Source of the DNA: Spirochaetota bacterium | GTDB taxonomy: Bacteria > Spirochaetota > UBA4802 > UBA5550 | Reading direction: 5' to 3' | NCBI GenBank assembly: GCA_016933025.1 | Contig: JAFGBT010000001.1 | Coordinates: forward strand, 79,512 to 143,511 | DNA length: 64,000 nucleotides | Notes under the pieces: model-generated | Databases searched by the model: none | What the model saw: the letters and a program-made list of their open reading frames with translations, nothing else | Told to the model about the DNA's origin: nothing | Translations under genes and position numbers: made by a program | Shown here: positions 25,944-34,235 of the stretch, piece by piece | How positions within the stretch are numbered: the first letter of the stretch is position 1 | Layout: each line of letters opens with the position of its first letter

Positions 25944-26309
25944 ATGAGAAAAATCCTGTTGCCTCTCCTGATGCTCGCGACCCTTAATTGTTTCGGAACG
26001 CCAAAAATCCAATTTGACGCCACGGGCCATGACTTCGGGAAGCAGCCCCTAAAAACCGAGGTGAAACATGTTTTTACCTTTACCAACACAGGCACCGGCA
26101 CTCTTGTTATTAAGAAGGTAACCGCAGGGTGAGGCTGCACCGCCGTCCTTCTTTCCAGGAAGGAGGTCCCTGCCGGAGGCAGTGGAGAAATTGAAACAAT
26201 ACTGAAAACCGGAGCCCGTCCGGGAAAACTCAATAAACGCATAAAGGTTGAAACTAACGACAAATCAGAGCCGGTTATCTACTTGACGTTAAGCGCCGTA
26301 ACAGAATAA
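25944..26309 (+). CDS. Candidate selenoprotein: DUF1573 protein with in-frame UGA
   Basis: This 121-aa frame, read through a TGA at 26130-26132, gives a complete DUF1573 protein. An N-terminal signal has a relaxed lipobox (ATLNC, Cys16), HDFGKQPLKTEVKHVFTFTNTG at about 30-51, the motif region KVTAG-U-GCT with the TGA as residue 63, then KEVPAGGSGEIETILKTGARPGKLNKRIKVETND. The family normally has Cys-Gly-Cys-Thr here, so the TGA replaces a conserved Cys, the usual position of selenocysteine. Cys65 is kept. The frame downstream is intact for 58 codons to TAA, against a simple nonsense pseudogene. AGGAGG is seven bases before the ATG. glgX starts four bases after the stop. DUF1573 domains are periplasmic and immunoglobulin-like, and their function is unclear. 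Confidence 0.75.
26146..26166 (+). promoter_or_regulatory. Candidate bacterial SECIS hairpin after the UGA
   Basis: Two alternative hairpins share this segment. One has a six-pair stem (26146-26151 with 26159-26164) and a seven-base loop. The other has an eight-pair stem with two G-U pairs (26147-26154 with 26159-26166) and a four-base loop. The apical loop lies about 20-26 bases after the UGA, in the range known for bacterial SECIS elements. A second small stem, CTGCC-GGA-GGCAG, lies at 26170-26182. The loop start is not G-rich as in the Escherichia coli element. Confidence 0.5.
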
Positions 26310-26313
26310 ACCA

Positions 26314-28458
26314 ATGAGCGTAAGCGCGCGTCACTATAAAACAACACCGGGGTATCCTCTCCCGCTGGGGGCCCATTTCACCAGGGAGGGCGCCCAGTTT
26401 TCCATCTTCAGTAGGCACTGTACCGCGGTCACCCTCGTTCTCTTTGATTCTGACGCTCCTGATTCTTCCTTTGAGGAAATTCCCCTGGACCCTGTTGTCA
26501 ATCGCACCGGCGATATCTGGCACATCGCTGTTGAAGGACTACCGGATGGCCAGCTGTACGGCTATAGGATTGACGGGCCTTATGACCCGGGGAAGGGCCA
26601 CCGCTATAACAGGAACAAGCTCCTGGTCGATCCCTGCGCCCGCGCAATCACCGGAAGCAGACGCTGGGACTTCACCAGGGCGCTCGGATATGACGCCGAT
26701 TCGCACGATGGCGACCTGAGTTTTTCCGATGTCGACAGCTCCCCCTTCATGCCCCGGTGCATCGCCATGTCGCGCTCCGGCCTCACCCATGGCAACCCCT
26801 TCAGCATATCAGAACGCGACCACATTATCTACGAACTCCACGTGAAGGGATTCACCTTCCACCCGTCATCCGGCGTATCGAAAGGAGGTACCTTCAGGGG
26901 GCTTACCGAAAAAATTCCTTATCTTTTAGAACTGGGCGTGAATGCGGTCGAACTGATGCCGGTCCAAGAGTTCGACGAGGAAGATAACATCAATGTCAAC
27001 CCTCAGACCGGCGAAAAGCTCAGAAACTACTGGGGCTACAATACCATCGCCTTTTTTGCCCCGAAGGGATCATACTCCTCATCCGGGAACATGGGTGAAC
27101 AGGTCGCGGAATTCAGGGATATGGTCTCCGCGTTCCACGAGGCGGGGATAGAGGTGATCCTCGACGTCGTGTTCAACCACACGGCCGAAGGAGACGAGAC
27201 CGGCCCCACCCTATCATTCCGCGGCATCGACAACTCGCTGTACTACATCCTCAAGGAAGACCCTCGCTATTATATGAACTTCTCCGGTTGCGGAAATACC
27301 GTCAACTGCAACCACCCCTTCGTCAGGCTTTTCATCCTTGACGTCCTCCGCTACTGGGTCATTGAGATGGACGTCGACGGTTTCCGGTTCGACCTCGCCT
27401 CGATACTCGGCCGGGACCAGAACGGCACGATCATGAGTAATCCTCCGCTGATAGAGATAATCGGCGACGACCCGATTTTAAGGAACACCAAGATCATCGC
27501 CGAGGCATGGGACGCCGCCGGAGCCTACCAGGTCGGCGAGTTCCCCGGTAGATGGTCCGAATGGAACGGCAAGTACCGTGATGATATACGAAGGTTCTGG
27601 CGCGGAGACCCGGACAGCGTCGGGAGCTTCGCGACACGTCTCTGCGGCAGCGCCGACCTCTACGGGAGATCGGGCAAGGGCCCGCTCCAGAGCATCAACT
27701 TCGTGACCTGCCACGACGGTTTCACCCTCAACGACCTTGTGAGCTATCGGAAGAAACGCAACCTGGAAAACGGCGAGAACAACCTTGACGGCGAGGACTA
27801 TAACCTGAGCAGTCCCTGGGGCCCCGAAGGGCCGGATAAAACCGTGCATACCACTCGCATGCGGCTCCGTCTTATCAAGAATTTCCTCGCCACACTCATG
27901 CTTTCCCAGGGAATCCCGATGCTCCTGGCTGGCGACGAGTTCAGGAGAACTCAGCGGGGGAACAACAACGCGTACTGCCAGGACAACGAAATATCATGGG
28001 TCGACTGGCGCCTCATTGAAACCAACGGCGACCTCCTGCGGTTCACGAGGGAGATGATCCGGTTCAGGAAGGACCACCCGGTACTAAGAAAGAGCTCTTT
28101 TTTCACCGGAGAGGCCGGCAGTGGCGCGGACCATCCTGACATCACCTGGCATGGCACCAGAATTGGCGCGCCTAACTGGGGAGAGGGAAGCCATTGCATC
28201 GCGGCGCTTATATCAGGCGCCTATGCAGAATTGCCCGAGGGACGCGCCGACAAGGACCTCTATCTGATTTTCAACGCGTCAAAGTCAAAGCTGAATTTCG
28301 AAATACCGCCGGCACCCTCCGGCGCCCGCTGGAGGATAGCCGTTGACACGTCAAAACCATCCCCCGGCGATATTTACGACCGGGGCAGGGAAGAATACCT
28401 TGCTGACGACCATTACGGCGTGGACAAGCTTGCAACTGTTGTACTGGTTTCGGACTGA
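26314..28458 (+). CDS. glgX: Glycogen debranching enzyme GlgX (isoamylase type)
   Basis: This 714-aa GH13 enzyme cleaves alpha-1,6 branches of glycogen or limit dextrins. An N-terminal CBM48-like domain (about 10-120) precedes the catalytic barrel. Region I is DVVFNHT near 285-291; the nucleophile is Asp360 in GFRFDLAS, the acid/base is Glu397 in IIAEAWD, and the third carboxylate is Asp468 in VTCHDGF. LLAGDEFRRTQRGNNNAYCQDN is the typical GlgX/TreX segment. The length matches the family. It begins four bases after the DUF1573 gene, so the two are probably cotranscribed, an odd pairing of a cytoplasmic enzyme with an exported protein. Confidence 0.94.
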   Translation: MSVSARHYKTTPGYPLPLGAHFTREGAQFSIFSRHCTAVTLVLFDSDAPDSSFEEIPLDPVVNRTGDIWHIAVEGLPDGQLYGYRIDGPYDPGKGHRYNRNKLLVDPCARAITGSRRWDFTRALGYDADSHDGDLSFSDVDSSPFMPRCIAMSRSGLTHGNPFSISERDHIIYELHVKGFTFHPSSGVSKGGTFRGLTEKIPYLLELGVNAVELMPVQEFDEEDNINVNPQTGEKLRNYWGYNTIAFFAPKGSYSSSGNMGEQVAEFRDMVSAFHEAGIEVILDVVFNHTAEGDETGPTLSFRGIDNSLYYILKEDPRYYMNFSGCGNTVNCNHPFVRLFILDVLRYWVIEMDVDGFRFDLASILGRDQNGTIMSNPPLIEIIGDDPILRNTKIIAEAWDAAGAYQVGEFPGRWSEWNGKYRDDIRRFWRGDPDSVGSFATRLCGSADLYGRSGKGPLQSINFVTCHDGFTLNDLVSYRKKRNLENGENNLDGEDYNLSSPWGPEGPDKTVHTTRMRLRLIKNFLATLMLSQGIPMLLAGDEFRRTQRGNNNAYCQDNEISWVDWRLIETNGDLLRFTREMIRFRKDHPVLRKSSFFTGEAGSGADHPDITWHGTRIGAPNWGEGSHCIAALISGAYAELPEGRADKDLYLIFNASKSKLNFEIPPAPSGARWRIAVDTSKPSPGDIYDRGREEYLADDHYGVDKLATVVLVSD

Positions 28459-28477
28459 CGGGTGAAGCCGACGATCG

Positions 28478-28693
28478 TTAATTCGCCGCCCTGAGGTTCA
28501 AATCCTGCATCATTTTCTGGATCATGCCTTCATCCATGCCATGAGCCCGGGCCCCCTGCTCTATGGTTTCAGAAACCGCGATATGGCATCCTATGCAGTG
28601 CAGTCCATACCCGGAAAGAATCGGCCCGGCCTTGGGGAACTGGCGGAGAAGATCGCCGAAGGTCATTTCTTTCTTAATTTTATCGTCTGACAT
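28478..28693 (-). CDS. DUF1858 domain protein
   Basis: This 71-aa protein has the DUF1858 pattern: MTFGDLLRQFPKAGPILSGYGLHCIGCHIAVSETIEQGARAHGMDEGMIQKMM. The CIGC pair corresponds to the CPGC of the paralogue at 13788-13997, and the HC-I-GCH context adds His residues that could help bind metal. I use the ATG at 28693, with AGGGA upstream, over an earlier ATG at 28723. It converges on glgX. Confidence 0.82.
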   Translation of the reverse strand: MSDDKIKKEMTFGDLLRQFPKAGPILSGYGLHCIGCHIAVSETIEQGARAHGMDEGMIQKMMQDLNLRAAN

Positions 28694-28867
28694 CTCAGTA
28701 TCCCTTTTTTGTAATAGTATCATGCTTTATTCAGGCTATTATTTATGATGTCCAGCTTTTTTTTATGTGACGGATTATTTTATCCGAACGCGCATTTTAT
28801 GTCGAAAATATAACCAGGGGCTTTTCCCGTATTTCAGGGGGTAGTACCCGGGCATAGAATCTTTTTA

Positions 28868-28896
28868 TTTACAAAATTACCGAAGTTATATACTAT
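28868..28896 (+). promoter_or_regulatory. Possible sigma-70-type promoter for the 28923 gene
   Basis: TTTACA at 28868-28873 and TACTAT at 28891-28896 are 17 bases apart, 27 bases before the ATG. The same -10 form TACTAT occurs in the candidate at 55080-55108. Confidence 0.35.
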
Positions 28897-28922
28897 ATAT
28901 ACATTGAAGCAAAGATAAAACG

Positions 28923-30593
28923 ATGAATATTATACTTATAATAATTCTCCTGTCAATCATACTCATACTGGCGTGGGCTCTCCTGGGCGGCAAAAACGAC
29001 ACCGCCGATAGGCGCGGAGACGCTTCCAAAGACCAGGACAAAACCTTTCGAAGAAGGGCCACGGACAAGGAGATTGAAAAACAATTCCCGGACGAGCAGG
29101 GAGCCCACCTGAGGAGACGGAAGACGGATACCCCCGAAGAAGCCGCCCCCGACACGGACAAGCCGTTCGAGCTTCCCTATCTCGCCGATGAAATCATACC
29201 TGAAACCTCCCGCTACAGGATATACCGGAGAACGCTTCTCAACTCGGAGGTATACGCAAGCAAGGGAGATTACTCGACCGCGATATCCCTCTTCGAGGGC
29301 GTCAGGTCACGGATCCAGGATATCGATACCAGGTTCAAGATAGACGCCGATATCGAATACCTGAAGCATTACAAAAAGAAGAAAGAAGAGCAGGCAAAAA
29401 AGAAAGAGGAACAGGCCAGGCGCGGCGAAACCGGCGCAGCAGGTGCGGGCAGCGAGATCAAGATTACCCTGGGAGGCTCCCTGCCGGACGGCATCAAGAT
29501 CGGCTCAATTCCAGACTCGATAAACATCGGCGTCATCGACCCGTCGAAAAACCTGAACATGGAGCAGGTTGTCGAGAGCGTCACCCAGAGGATCAAGGGC
29601 GAACTGAGCGACGTCAGGGACGAGATAAACTCCCTCAAGGGCACGCCGGCCGCCGCCTCTCCCCAGGTCCAGTCGCAGCTGGCCCAGACCCTTTCGGGCC
29701 TCAAGAATCGCATGGACCGTCTGGACGATGCCAATGAGTTGCGCGGGGGCGTTGCCGCCGGCATGGCAGGAGTGGCCGGCGGCTCGGTCGGTCAGACCCT
29801 TCAGCAGCAGGGCGATGAGCTATCCGACCTCAAGCGCGAGTTTCAGACGCTGAGCAGGTCCGTGAAGGAGATGGCCTCGGCCCTGGCGACCGAAAGCGAA
29901 CGTGAACCCTCGATCGCAGCCGCGAAATTTGATTCGCAGAAGCCGCTTATTGACTCCCGCTCATTGAAAGAACTTATGGCCAGCATACCCCAGAAGGGCG
30001 CGCCGGCACCCTCCTCCATCCGTGAGCCGGGCGGGTATTCCCCCGGCATGGCCGGCGAGGCCGAGGAAAAAGACGATTTCGAGCTCATGAGCGAATACGG
30101 AAAGGACAGGGCAGCCGACGAGTTAAGCGACGACGAGATATTCGAGAAGATTCTCCGCGAGGACGGGAAGAGCAAAGGCAAGCAAGACTTCGAAATAATC
30201 GGCGAGAAGAAGGATCGCCGCGAAGAAGTCACCACGACAGATGAAATTGACATGAAGCAGCGGGAGGACGAATCCTTCTATCGGAGGCTCCTCTCCACCA
30301 CCAAACGGAAAAAGAAGGAGCTTCCCATACTCAAGGTGAGCTACGACTTCACCAAGCTACCCGACGAAATAGGCCTCTCGCGCGAAAAGAATATCATCGA
30401 ATACGCCTTCTACAAGTACAAGCCGATGCTCGAGAAGGCCAACGAGTACATAAAGAAGCGGAAAGTACGGGACGCGATCAACTACTACAAGGTAGTAATG
30501 TCCCAGAATATCCCCCCGGAATTTAAATCGATGATCCGTAAGAACCTGGACGATCTGACCGAATACCTGGGGAAATACCTTACGGGGGATTAA
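28923..30593 (+). CDS. Membrane-anchored coiled-coil/TPR-like protein
   Basis: This 556-aa protein has one N-terminal membrane segment (residues 2-21) and then a long hydrophilic part. An acidic/basic tract at about 25-80 is followed by a helical segment (about 90-145), a Lys/Glu/Gln-rich coil near 146-165, a predicted coiled coil at about 210-330, an acidic disordered stretch at about 345-445 and a C-terminal helical repeat region (LPILKVSYDFTKLPDEIGLSREKNIIEYAFYKY onward) with TPR-like spacing. This layout resembles spirochaete periplasmic flagellar-collar proteins such as FlcA, but the evidence is architectural and weak. No flagellar genes are near. Confidence 0.6.
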   Translation: MNIILIIILLSIILILAWALLGGKNDTADRRGDASKDQDKTFRRRATDKEIEKQFPDEQGAHLRRRKTDTPEEAAPDTDKPFELPYLADEIIPETSRYRIYRRTLLNSEVYASKGDYSTAISLFEGVRSRIQDIDTRFKIDADIEYLKHYKKKKEEQAKKKEEQARRGETGAAGAGSEIKITLGGSLPDGIKIGSIPDSINIGVIDPSKNLNMEQVVESVTQRIKGELSDVRDEINSLKGTPAAASPQVQSQLAQTLSGLKNRMDRLDDANELRGGVAAGMAGVAGGSVGQTLQQQGDELSDLKREFQTLSRSVKEMASALATESEREPSIAAAKFDSQKPLIDSRSLKELMASIPQKGAPAPSSIREPGGYSPGMAGEAEEKDDFELMSEYGKDRAADELSDDEIFEKILREDGKSKGKQDFEIIGEKKDRREEVTTTDEIDMKQREDESFYRRLLSTTKRKKKELPILKVSYDFTKLPDEIGLSREKNIIEYAFYKYKPMLEKANEYIKKRKVRDAINYYKVVMSQNIPPEFKSMIRKNLDDLTEYLGKYLTGD

Positions 30594-30629
30594 TTCCCCA
30601 ACATGGCGTAAGGCGAAATAAATAAGGTT

Positions 30630-31529
30630 TCAATAAACGACCTGATCCTTGACACTCTTCGATCCAAAAGGCTTCAGCACTTCCTTCAGTCTCTCCATCT
30701 GTTCTGAGCGAAGAAATCTAACCACGTCGGCAGGCAATCCGCTTTTACTGAATTTGGCCTTCGCGTATATATAGCCGATCATTTCAACAAGGCTCCCCGT
30801 AAAGACGGGCCGTTCCCTGACCCTGAATATACATCTCGCAAAATGGAACAGCGGATGATAGCCGAGTAAAAAATATTGTATCCCGCGCCTGTATCTGTTT
30901 CTGTAAAATTTACCGCCGCCGACAAAGCCATGGTGGCTGACTTCAATTTCCGGAAATGTTCTTACCTCCCACCCCTTCATCCTCGCCATAATCTCTTTGG
31001 CGGCATCCTCTCCGCCATACTCCAGGGGGAGGAATGGCCCTGTTTGCGTAAAACATTCTCTCCGGTACAACTGTACCGCTCCGGCAACGCTGTTGATGGA
31101 TTTAATGACCTTTTTTAGCGAACCGTTTATGCTCTCGACAATATTTCCCCCGGCTATACCTAGTTTTGGGGAATCGTTGAACCGGCGTATAATGTCGCTG
31201 AAATAATGCTCACCGAAGGACACGTCCGCATCAAGAATGCCAATAAAATCAGATAATTCGACATCAATTTTTTCTATTCCGGTATTTAAAGCATATACCT
31301 TCGAGGCAAAGCTATGTTTATCTTCGCCGGGGATTCTTAAGAATGAAATAAACTTGTATTTTTCTCTGTATGAATGAACTATCGCATCTGTCTTGTCGGT
31401 CGAACCATCGCTTACAATTAACCATTCACGCGGCAGAAGAGATTGCGACACGACGGACCTGATGGTCTTCTCGATATTCTTTTCCTCGTTATACGCAGCC
31501 GTGACCAGTGTATAGGTATACAGTGCCAT
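30630..31529 (-). CDS. Family 2 glycosyltransferase
   Basis: This 299-aa GT-A fold enzyme transfers a sugar in polysaccharide assembly. YTLVTAAYNEEKNIEKTIRSVVSQS is the N-terminal nucleotide-binding start; ILDADVSF is the metal-binding DxD region near 98-105, and YGGEDAAKEIMAR near 180 carries the ED motif. The C-terminal FLLGYHPLFHFARC region is hydrophobic but not clearly membrane-spanning. The ATG at 31529 lies one base after the stop of the glycosylphosphotransferase gene, so the two are coupled. It is the last gene of the rfb operon. Confidence 0.88.
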   Translation of the reverse strand: MALYTYTLVTAAYNEEKNIEKTIRSVVSQSLLPREWLIVSDGSTDKTDAIVHSYREKYKFISFLRIPGEDKHSFASKVYALNTGIEKIDVELSDFIGILDADVSFGEHYFSDIIRRFNDSPKLGIAGGNIVESINGSLKKVIKSINSVAGAVQLYRRECFTQTGPFLPLEYGGEDAAKEIMARMKGWEVRTFPEIEVSHHGFVGGGKFYRNRYRRGIQYFLLGYHPLFHFARCIFRVRERPVFTGSLVEMIGYIYAKAKFSKSGLPADVVRFLRSEQMERLKEVLKPFGSKSVKDQVVY

Positions 31530-31530
31530 G

Positions 31531-32976
31531 CTATCGCCCCTGCCCCCCCAGCATGACACCGATCGTCTTGAAGAATATCTTGGCGTCAAGCTTCAGCGAC
31601 CAGGCGTCAATATACTCCAGATCGAGATCCATCCACTCGTCGAAGCTCAGCTCGTTCCTTCGCGGCTGAATCTGCCAGATGCAGGTGATGCCCGGCTTCA
31701 TCGACAGTCTTCTCCGGTGCCAGACGTTATACTTCGCGACCTCGTTGCAGAGCGGCGGCCGTGGTCCGATGAGGCTCATCTCTCCCTTGAATATATTAAA
31801 GAGCTGCGGCAGCTCGTCAAGGCTCGATTTCCTCAGGAAGGTGCCGATAACAGGGATAATACGGGGGTCCTTTTTTATTTTAAACGCGGGGCCGTCCGCT
31901 TCGTTCATGGCCTGGAGCTCCGCGAGCTTCTTTTCCGCATCCTTTACCATCGTGCGGTATTTATAAACCTGGAATTTCCTTCCATTTAATCCCACGCGTT
32001 CCTGCTTAAAAAATATGGGCCCGGGCGAGGTAATTTTAATCAACATCGCTATCAACAGGTGCAGGGGGAAAAGCATTATCAGGGCCACGCCGGAGAGAAT
32101 ATAGTCGAGGAACAGCTTGATCAATAAATCGCGCTGCCGCGTGGTCGTCGAACTGAGAACCATCGACGGGATGCCGTTCAGCTCGTCGTAAAAAATCGTG
32201 GCGATGCGGGGCTCGTAAAACAGGGAATGGATGTTCCAGTCCGGAAAGATGCGCACTCTGATCCCCATCAGCTCGATGAGCTGGATATACGCCTCGACAT
32301 TGTCTATCTGGTGCATCGGCATCGCGAATATAATTTCATCGACGACGTTGTTCAGCAGTATGCTCTGGATATCATCCACCGTGCCGATGATTTTAATGCC
32401 CTCCTTGACAACCTTGCCGATTTTATCCTTATTTATGTCCAGACAGCCCAGAATAAAGTACCGGGAATCACAGGAGTTTATGAGGCTTATTGCCCCGGCC
32501 GCCCTCTCCTTGCTCCCTATGATCAGGATATTGCACCTGTTATAATCGGACTTCTCCGATGTTCTATATATCTTGTAAACAATGGCCTTGCTGATGACCA
32601 GCGCAATCATGTTTATGATATAAAATGTGCCGAGCAGCAGCCGGCTGACATTGTGAATTTTAAAGAAAAACAGACTGACAACGAGAATTATTATGCCGGC
32701 GGTAACTGCTTTAATAACGTTGAATTGGATCTGAAGCAGCTTCTTTCCAATGGGCGCATCTACATCAAAAAACAGGAACATGAGAAACCATATGATCACT
32801 ATCAGCAGAGGGATGATCAGGTATATGGTCCCCTCCTGGAGGGTGCTCAGGTTGAATGGCAGAAAATACTTCCTGATATAGTATGCGGCAGCGAATGAGC
32901 CGAGGCTCAGCGCGATGTCCAGCAGTCTATATAAATTGATTATCAGGTGTCTTTTCTGTAATTTGCCGTCTATCAA
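31531..32976 (-). CDS. Polyprenyl glycosylphosphotransferase (WbaP/WcaJ family)
   Basis: This 481-aa membrane enzyme starts repeat-unit assembly by moving a sugar-1-phosphate onto undecaprenyl phosphate. Four or five membrane segments occupy about 10-140, a nucleotide-binding-like domain (ILIIGSKERAAGAISLI) covers about 150-270, and a membrane re-entrant segment near 280-305 leads to the catalytic domain. Catalytic landmarks are QERVGLNGRKFQVYKYRTM, LDELPQLFNIFKGEMSLIGPRPP and KPGITCIWQ. The first sugar cannot be told from sequence. It lies between rfbB and the GT2 gene. Confidence 0.93.
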   Translation of the reverse strand: MIDGKLQKRHLIINLYRLLDIALSLGSFAAAYYIRKYFLPFNLSTLQEGTIYLIIPLLIVIIWFLMFLFFDVDAPIGKKLLQIQFNVIKAVTAGIIILVVSLFFFKIHNVSRLLLGTFYIINMIALVISKAIVYKIYRTSEKSDYNRCNILIIGSKERAAGAISLINSCDSRYFILGCLDINKDKIGKVVKEGIKIIGTVDDIQSILLNNVVDEIIFAMPMHQIDNVEAYIQLIELMGIRVRIFPDWNIHSLFYEPRIATIFYDELNGIPSMVLSSTTTRQRDLLIKLFLDYILSGVALIMLFPLHLLIAMLIKITSPGPIFFKQERVGLNGRKFQVYKYRTMVKDAEKKLAELQAMNEADGPAFKIKKDPRIIPVIGTFLRKSSLDELPQLFNIFKGEMSLIGPRPPLCNEVAKYNVWHRRRLSMKPGITCIWQIQPRRNELSFDEWMDLDLEYIDAWSLKLDAKIFFKTIGVMLGGQGR

Positions 32977-33145
32977 TTCACGCCCCTTTGCCCCGGAGGG
33001 AAATCGTGATGCCGATCTTGGGTTATCGTTTTAAAGGACAGTAGCAGGATATGCATGAATGGGTAGAAATAAATATATTATTTAAATCCGCCGAGATGGG
33101 TTTATAATTTATGTTTGTTTACCCATTGTAATAATATATGTTTCT

Positions 33146-34219
33146 CTACCGGTTGCTATAATTTTTATCTATCCATTCGCGGTATTTCCCGCTGCGAATC
33201 CGGTTAACCCACTCCTCATTCTCAAGATACCACTGAATTGTGATATCCAACCCGCTGTCAAGACCAATTTGCTGCTTCCAACCAAGTTCTTTCTTAATCT
33301 TGTCGCAATTGATGGCGTATCTCCTGTCATGACCCGGCCTGTCTTTTACCATAGTAATGAGCCGCTTGTAATAGTCACCGGGCTTTCCTGTCTTTTCCGA
33401 CATCTTCTCGCACAGGACATGAACGAGCCTGATATTCTCCCATTCATTTTCGCCGCCTATGTTGTAGGTTTCGCCGGTGGTCCCCCTGTTCAGGATCATC
33501 CATAGCGCGCTATTATGGTCGTCGACATAGAGCCAGTCACGGATGTTCTTCCCGTCTCCGTAAACCGGGAGGGGTTTTTCCTCTTTCATGTTCAATATTA
33601 TCAGGGGTATAAGCTTTTCAGGGAACTGGTAGGGACCGTAATTATTACTGCAATTGGACAGGGTTACCGGCATGTTATAGGTATGATAATAGGCCATCAC
33701 CAGATGGTCGGATGACGCCTTGGATGCCGAATACGGGCTCCGCGGGTCGTACGAAGTGGTCTCGTGGAAAAATCCGGTATCTCCCAGTGAACCATACACC
33801 TCATCGGTGCTCACATGATGAAACAGGACATCGTTCCTGCCGACCCACAGCTCGCGCACCACTTCCAGAAGGTTGAAGGTGCCGAGAATATTTGTCTGTA
33901 TAAACTCCTTGGGACCGAAGATCGAACGATCCACATGGGATTCGGCCGCGAAATTCACGACGACACGTACATCATACTGCTGAATTATTCCCTTCATTCT
34001 CTCGTAATCGCAGATATCCGCCTGCTCGAAAACATAGCGGTCGTTTCCGTGTTTCGACTGAATGTCCGAGAGGCTTTCCTGGTTACCGGCATAGGTAAGC
34101 TTGTCAACATTTATTATTCGCCCGGTAAAATCCGTTTGCGCAAAAAGGTACCTGATAAAATTCGAGCCGATGAAACCCGCGCCTCCGGTAACCGCTATAT
34201 TTCCCAATTTTCTCTGCAT
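33146..34219 (-). CDS. rfbB: dTDP-glucose 4,6-dehydratase
   Basis: This 357-aa extended short-chain dehydrogenase converts dTDP-glucose to dTDP-4-keto-6-deoxyglucose. TGGAGFIGSNFIRY is the NAD-binding motif at about 12-25, HVSTDEVYGSLGD carries the catalytic Asp/Glu residues, and YSASKASSDHLVMAY holds the catalytic Tyr and Lys. The ATG at 34219 has GAGG six bases upstream; the ATG at 34225 sits directly on that GAGG, so the later start is preferred. The product feeds both the rhamnose branch (rfbC, rfbD) and probably the 3-amino sugar branch at 50-52 kb. Confidence 0.95.
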   Translation of the reverse strand: MQRKLGNIAVTGGAGFIGSNFIRYLFAQTDFTGRIINVDKLTYAGNQESLSDIQSKHGNDRYVFEQADICDYERMKGIIQQYDVRVVVNFAAESHVDRSIFGPKEFIQTNILGTFNLLEVVRELWVGRNDVLFHHVSTDEVYGSLGDTGFFHETTSYDPRSPYSASKASSDHLVMAYYHTYNMPVTLSNCSNNYGPYQFPEKLIPLIILNMKEEKPLPVYGDGKNIRDWLYVDDHNSALWMILNRGTTGETYNIGGENEWENIRLVHVLCEKMSEKTGKPGDYYKRLITMVKDRPGHDRRYAINCDKIKKELGWKQQIGLDSGLDITIQWYLENEEWVNRIRSGKYREWIDKNYSNR

Positions 34220-34235
34220 CGTCATCCTCGTGCGA

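Noticed and set aside
26130..26132. The TGA as the true end of a 62-aa protein
   Set aside because: The frame after it reads straight through the family's conserved segments, so a truncated functional protein is the less likely reading.
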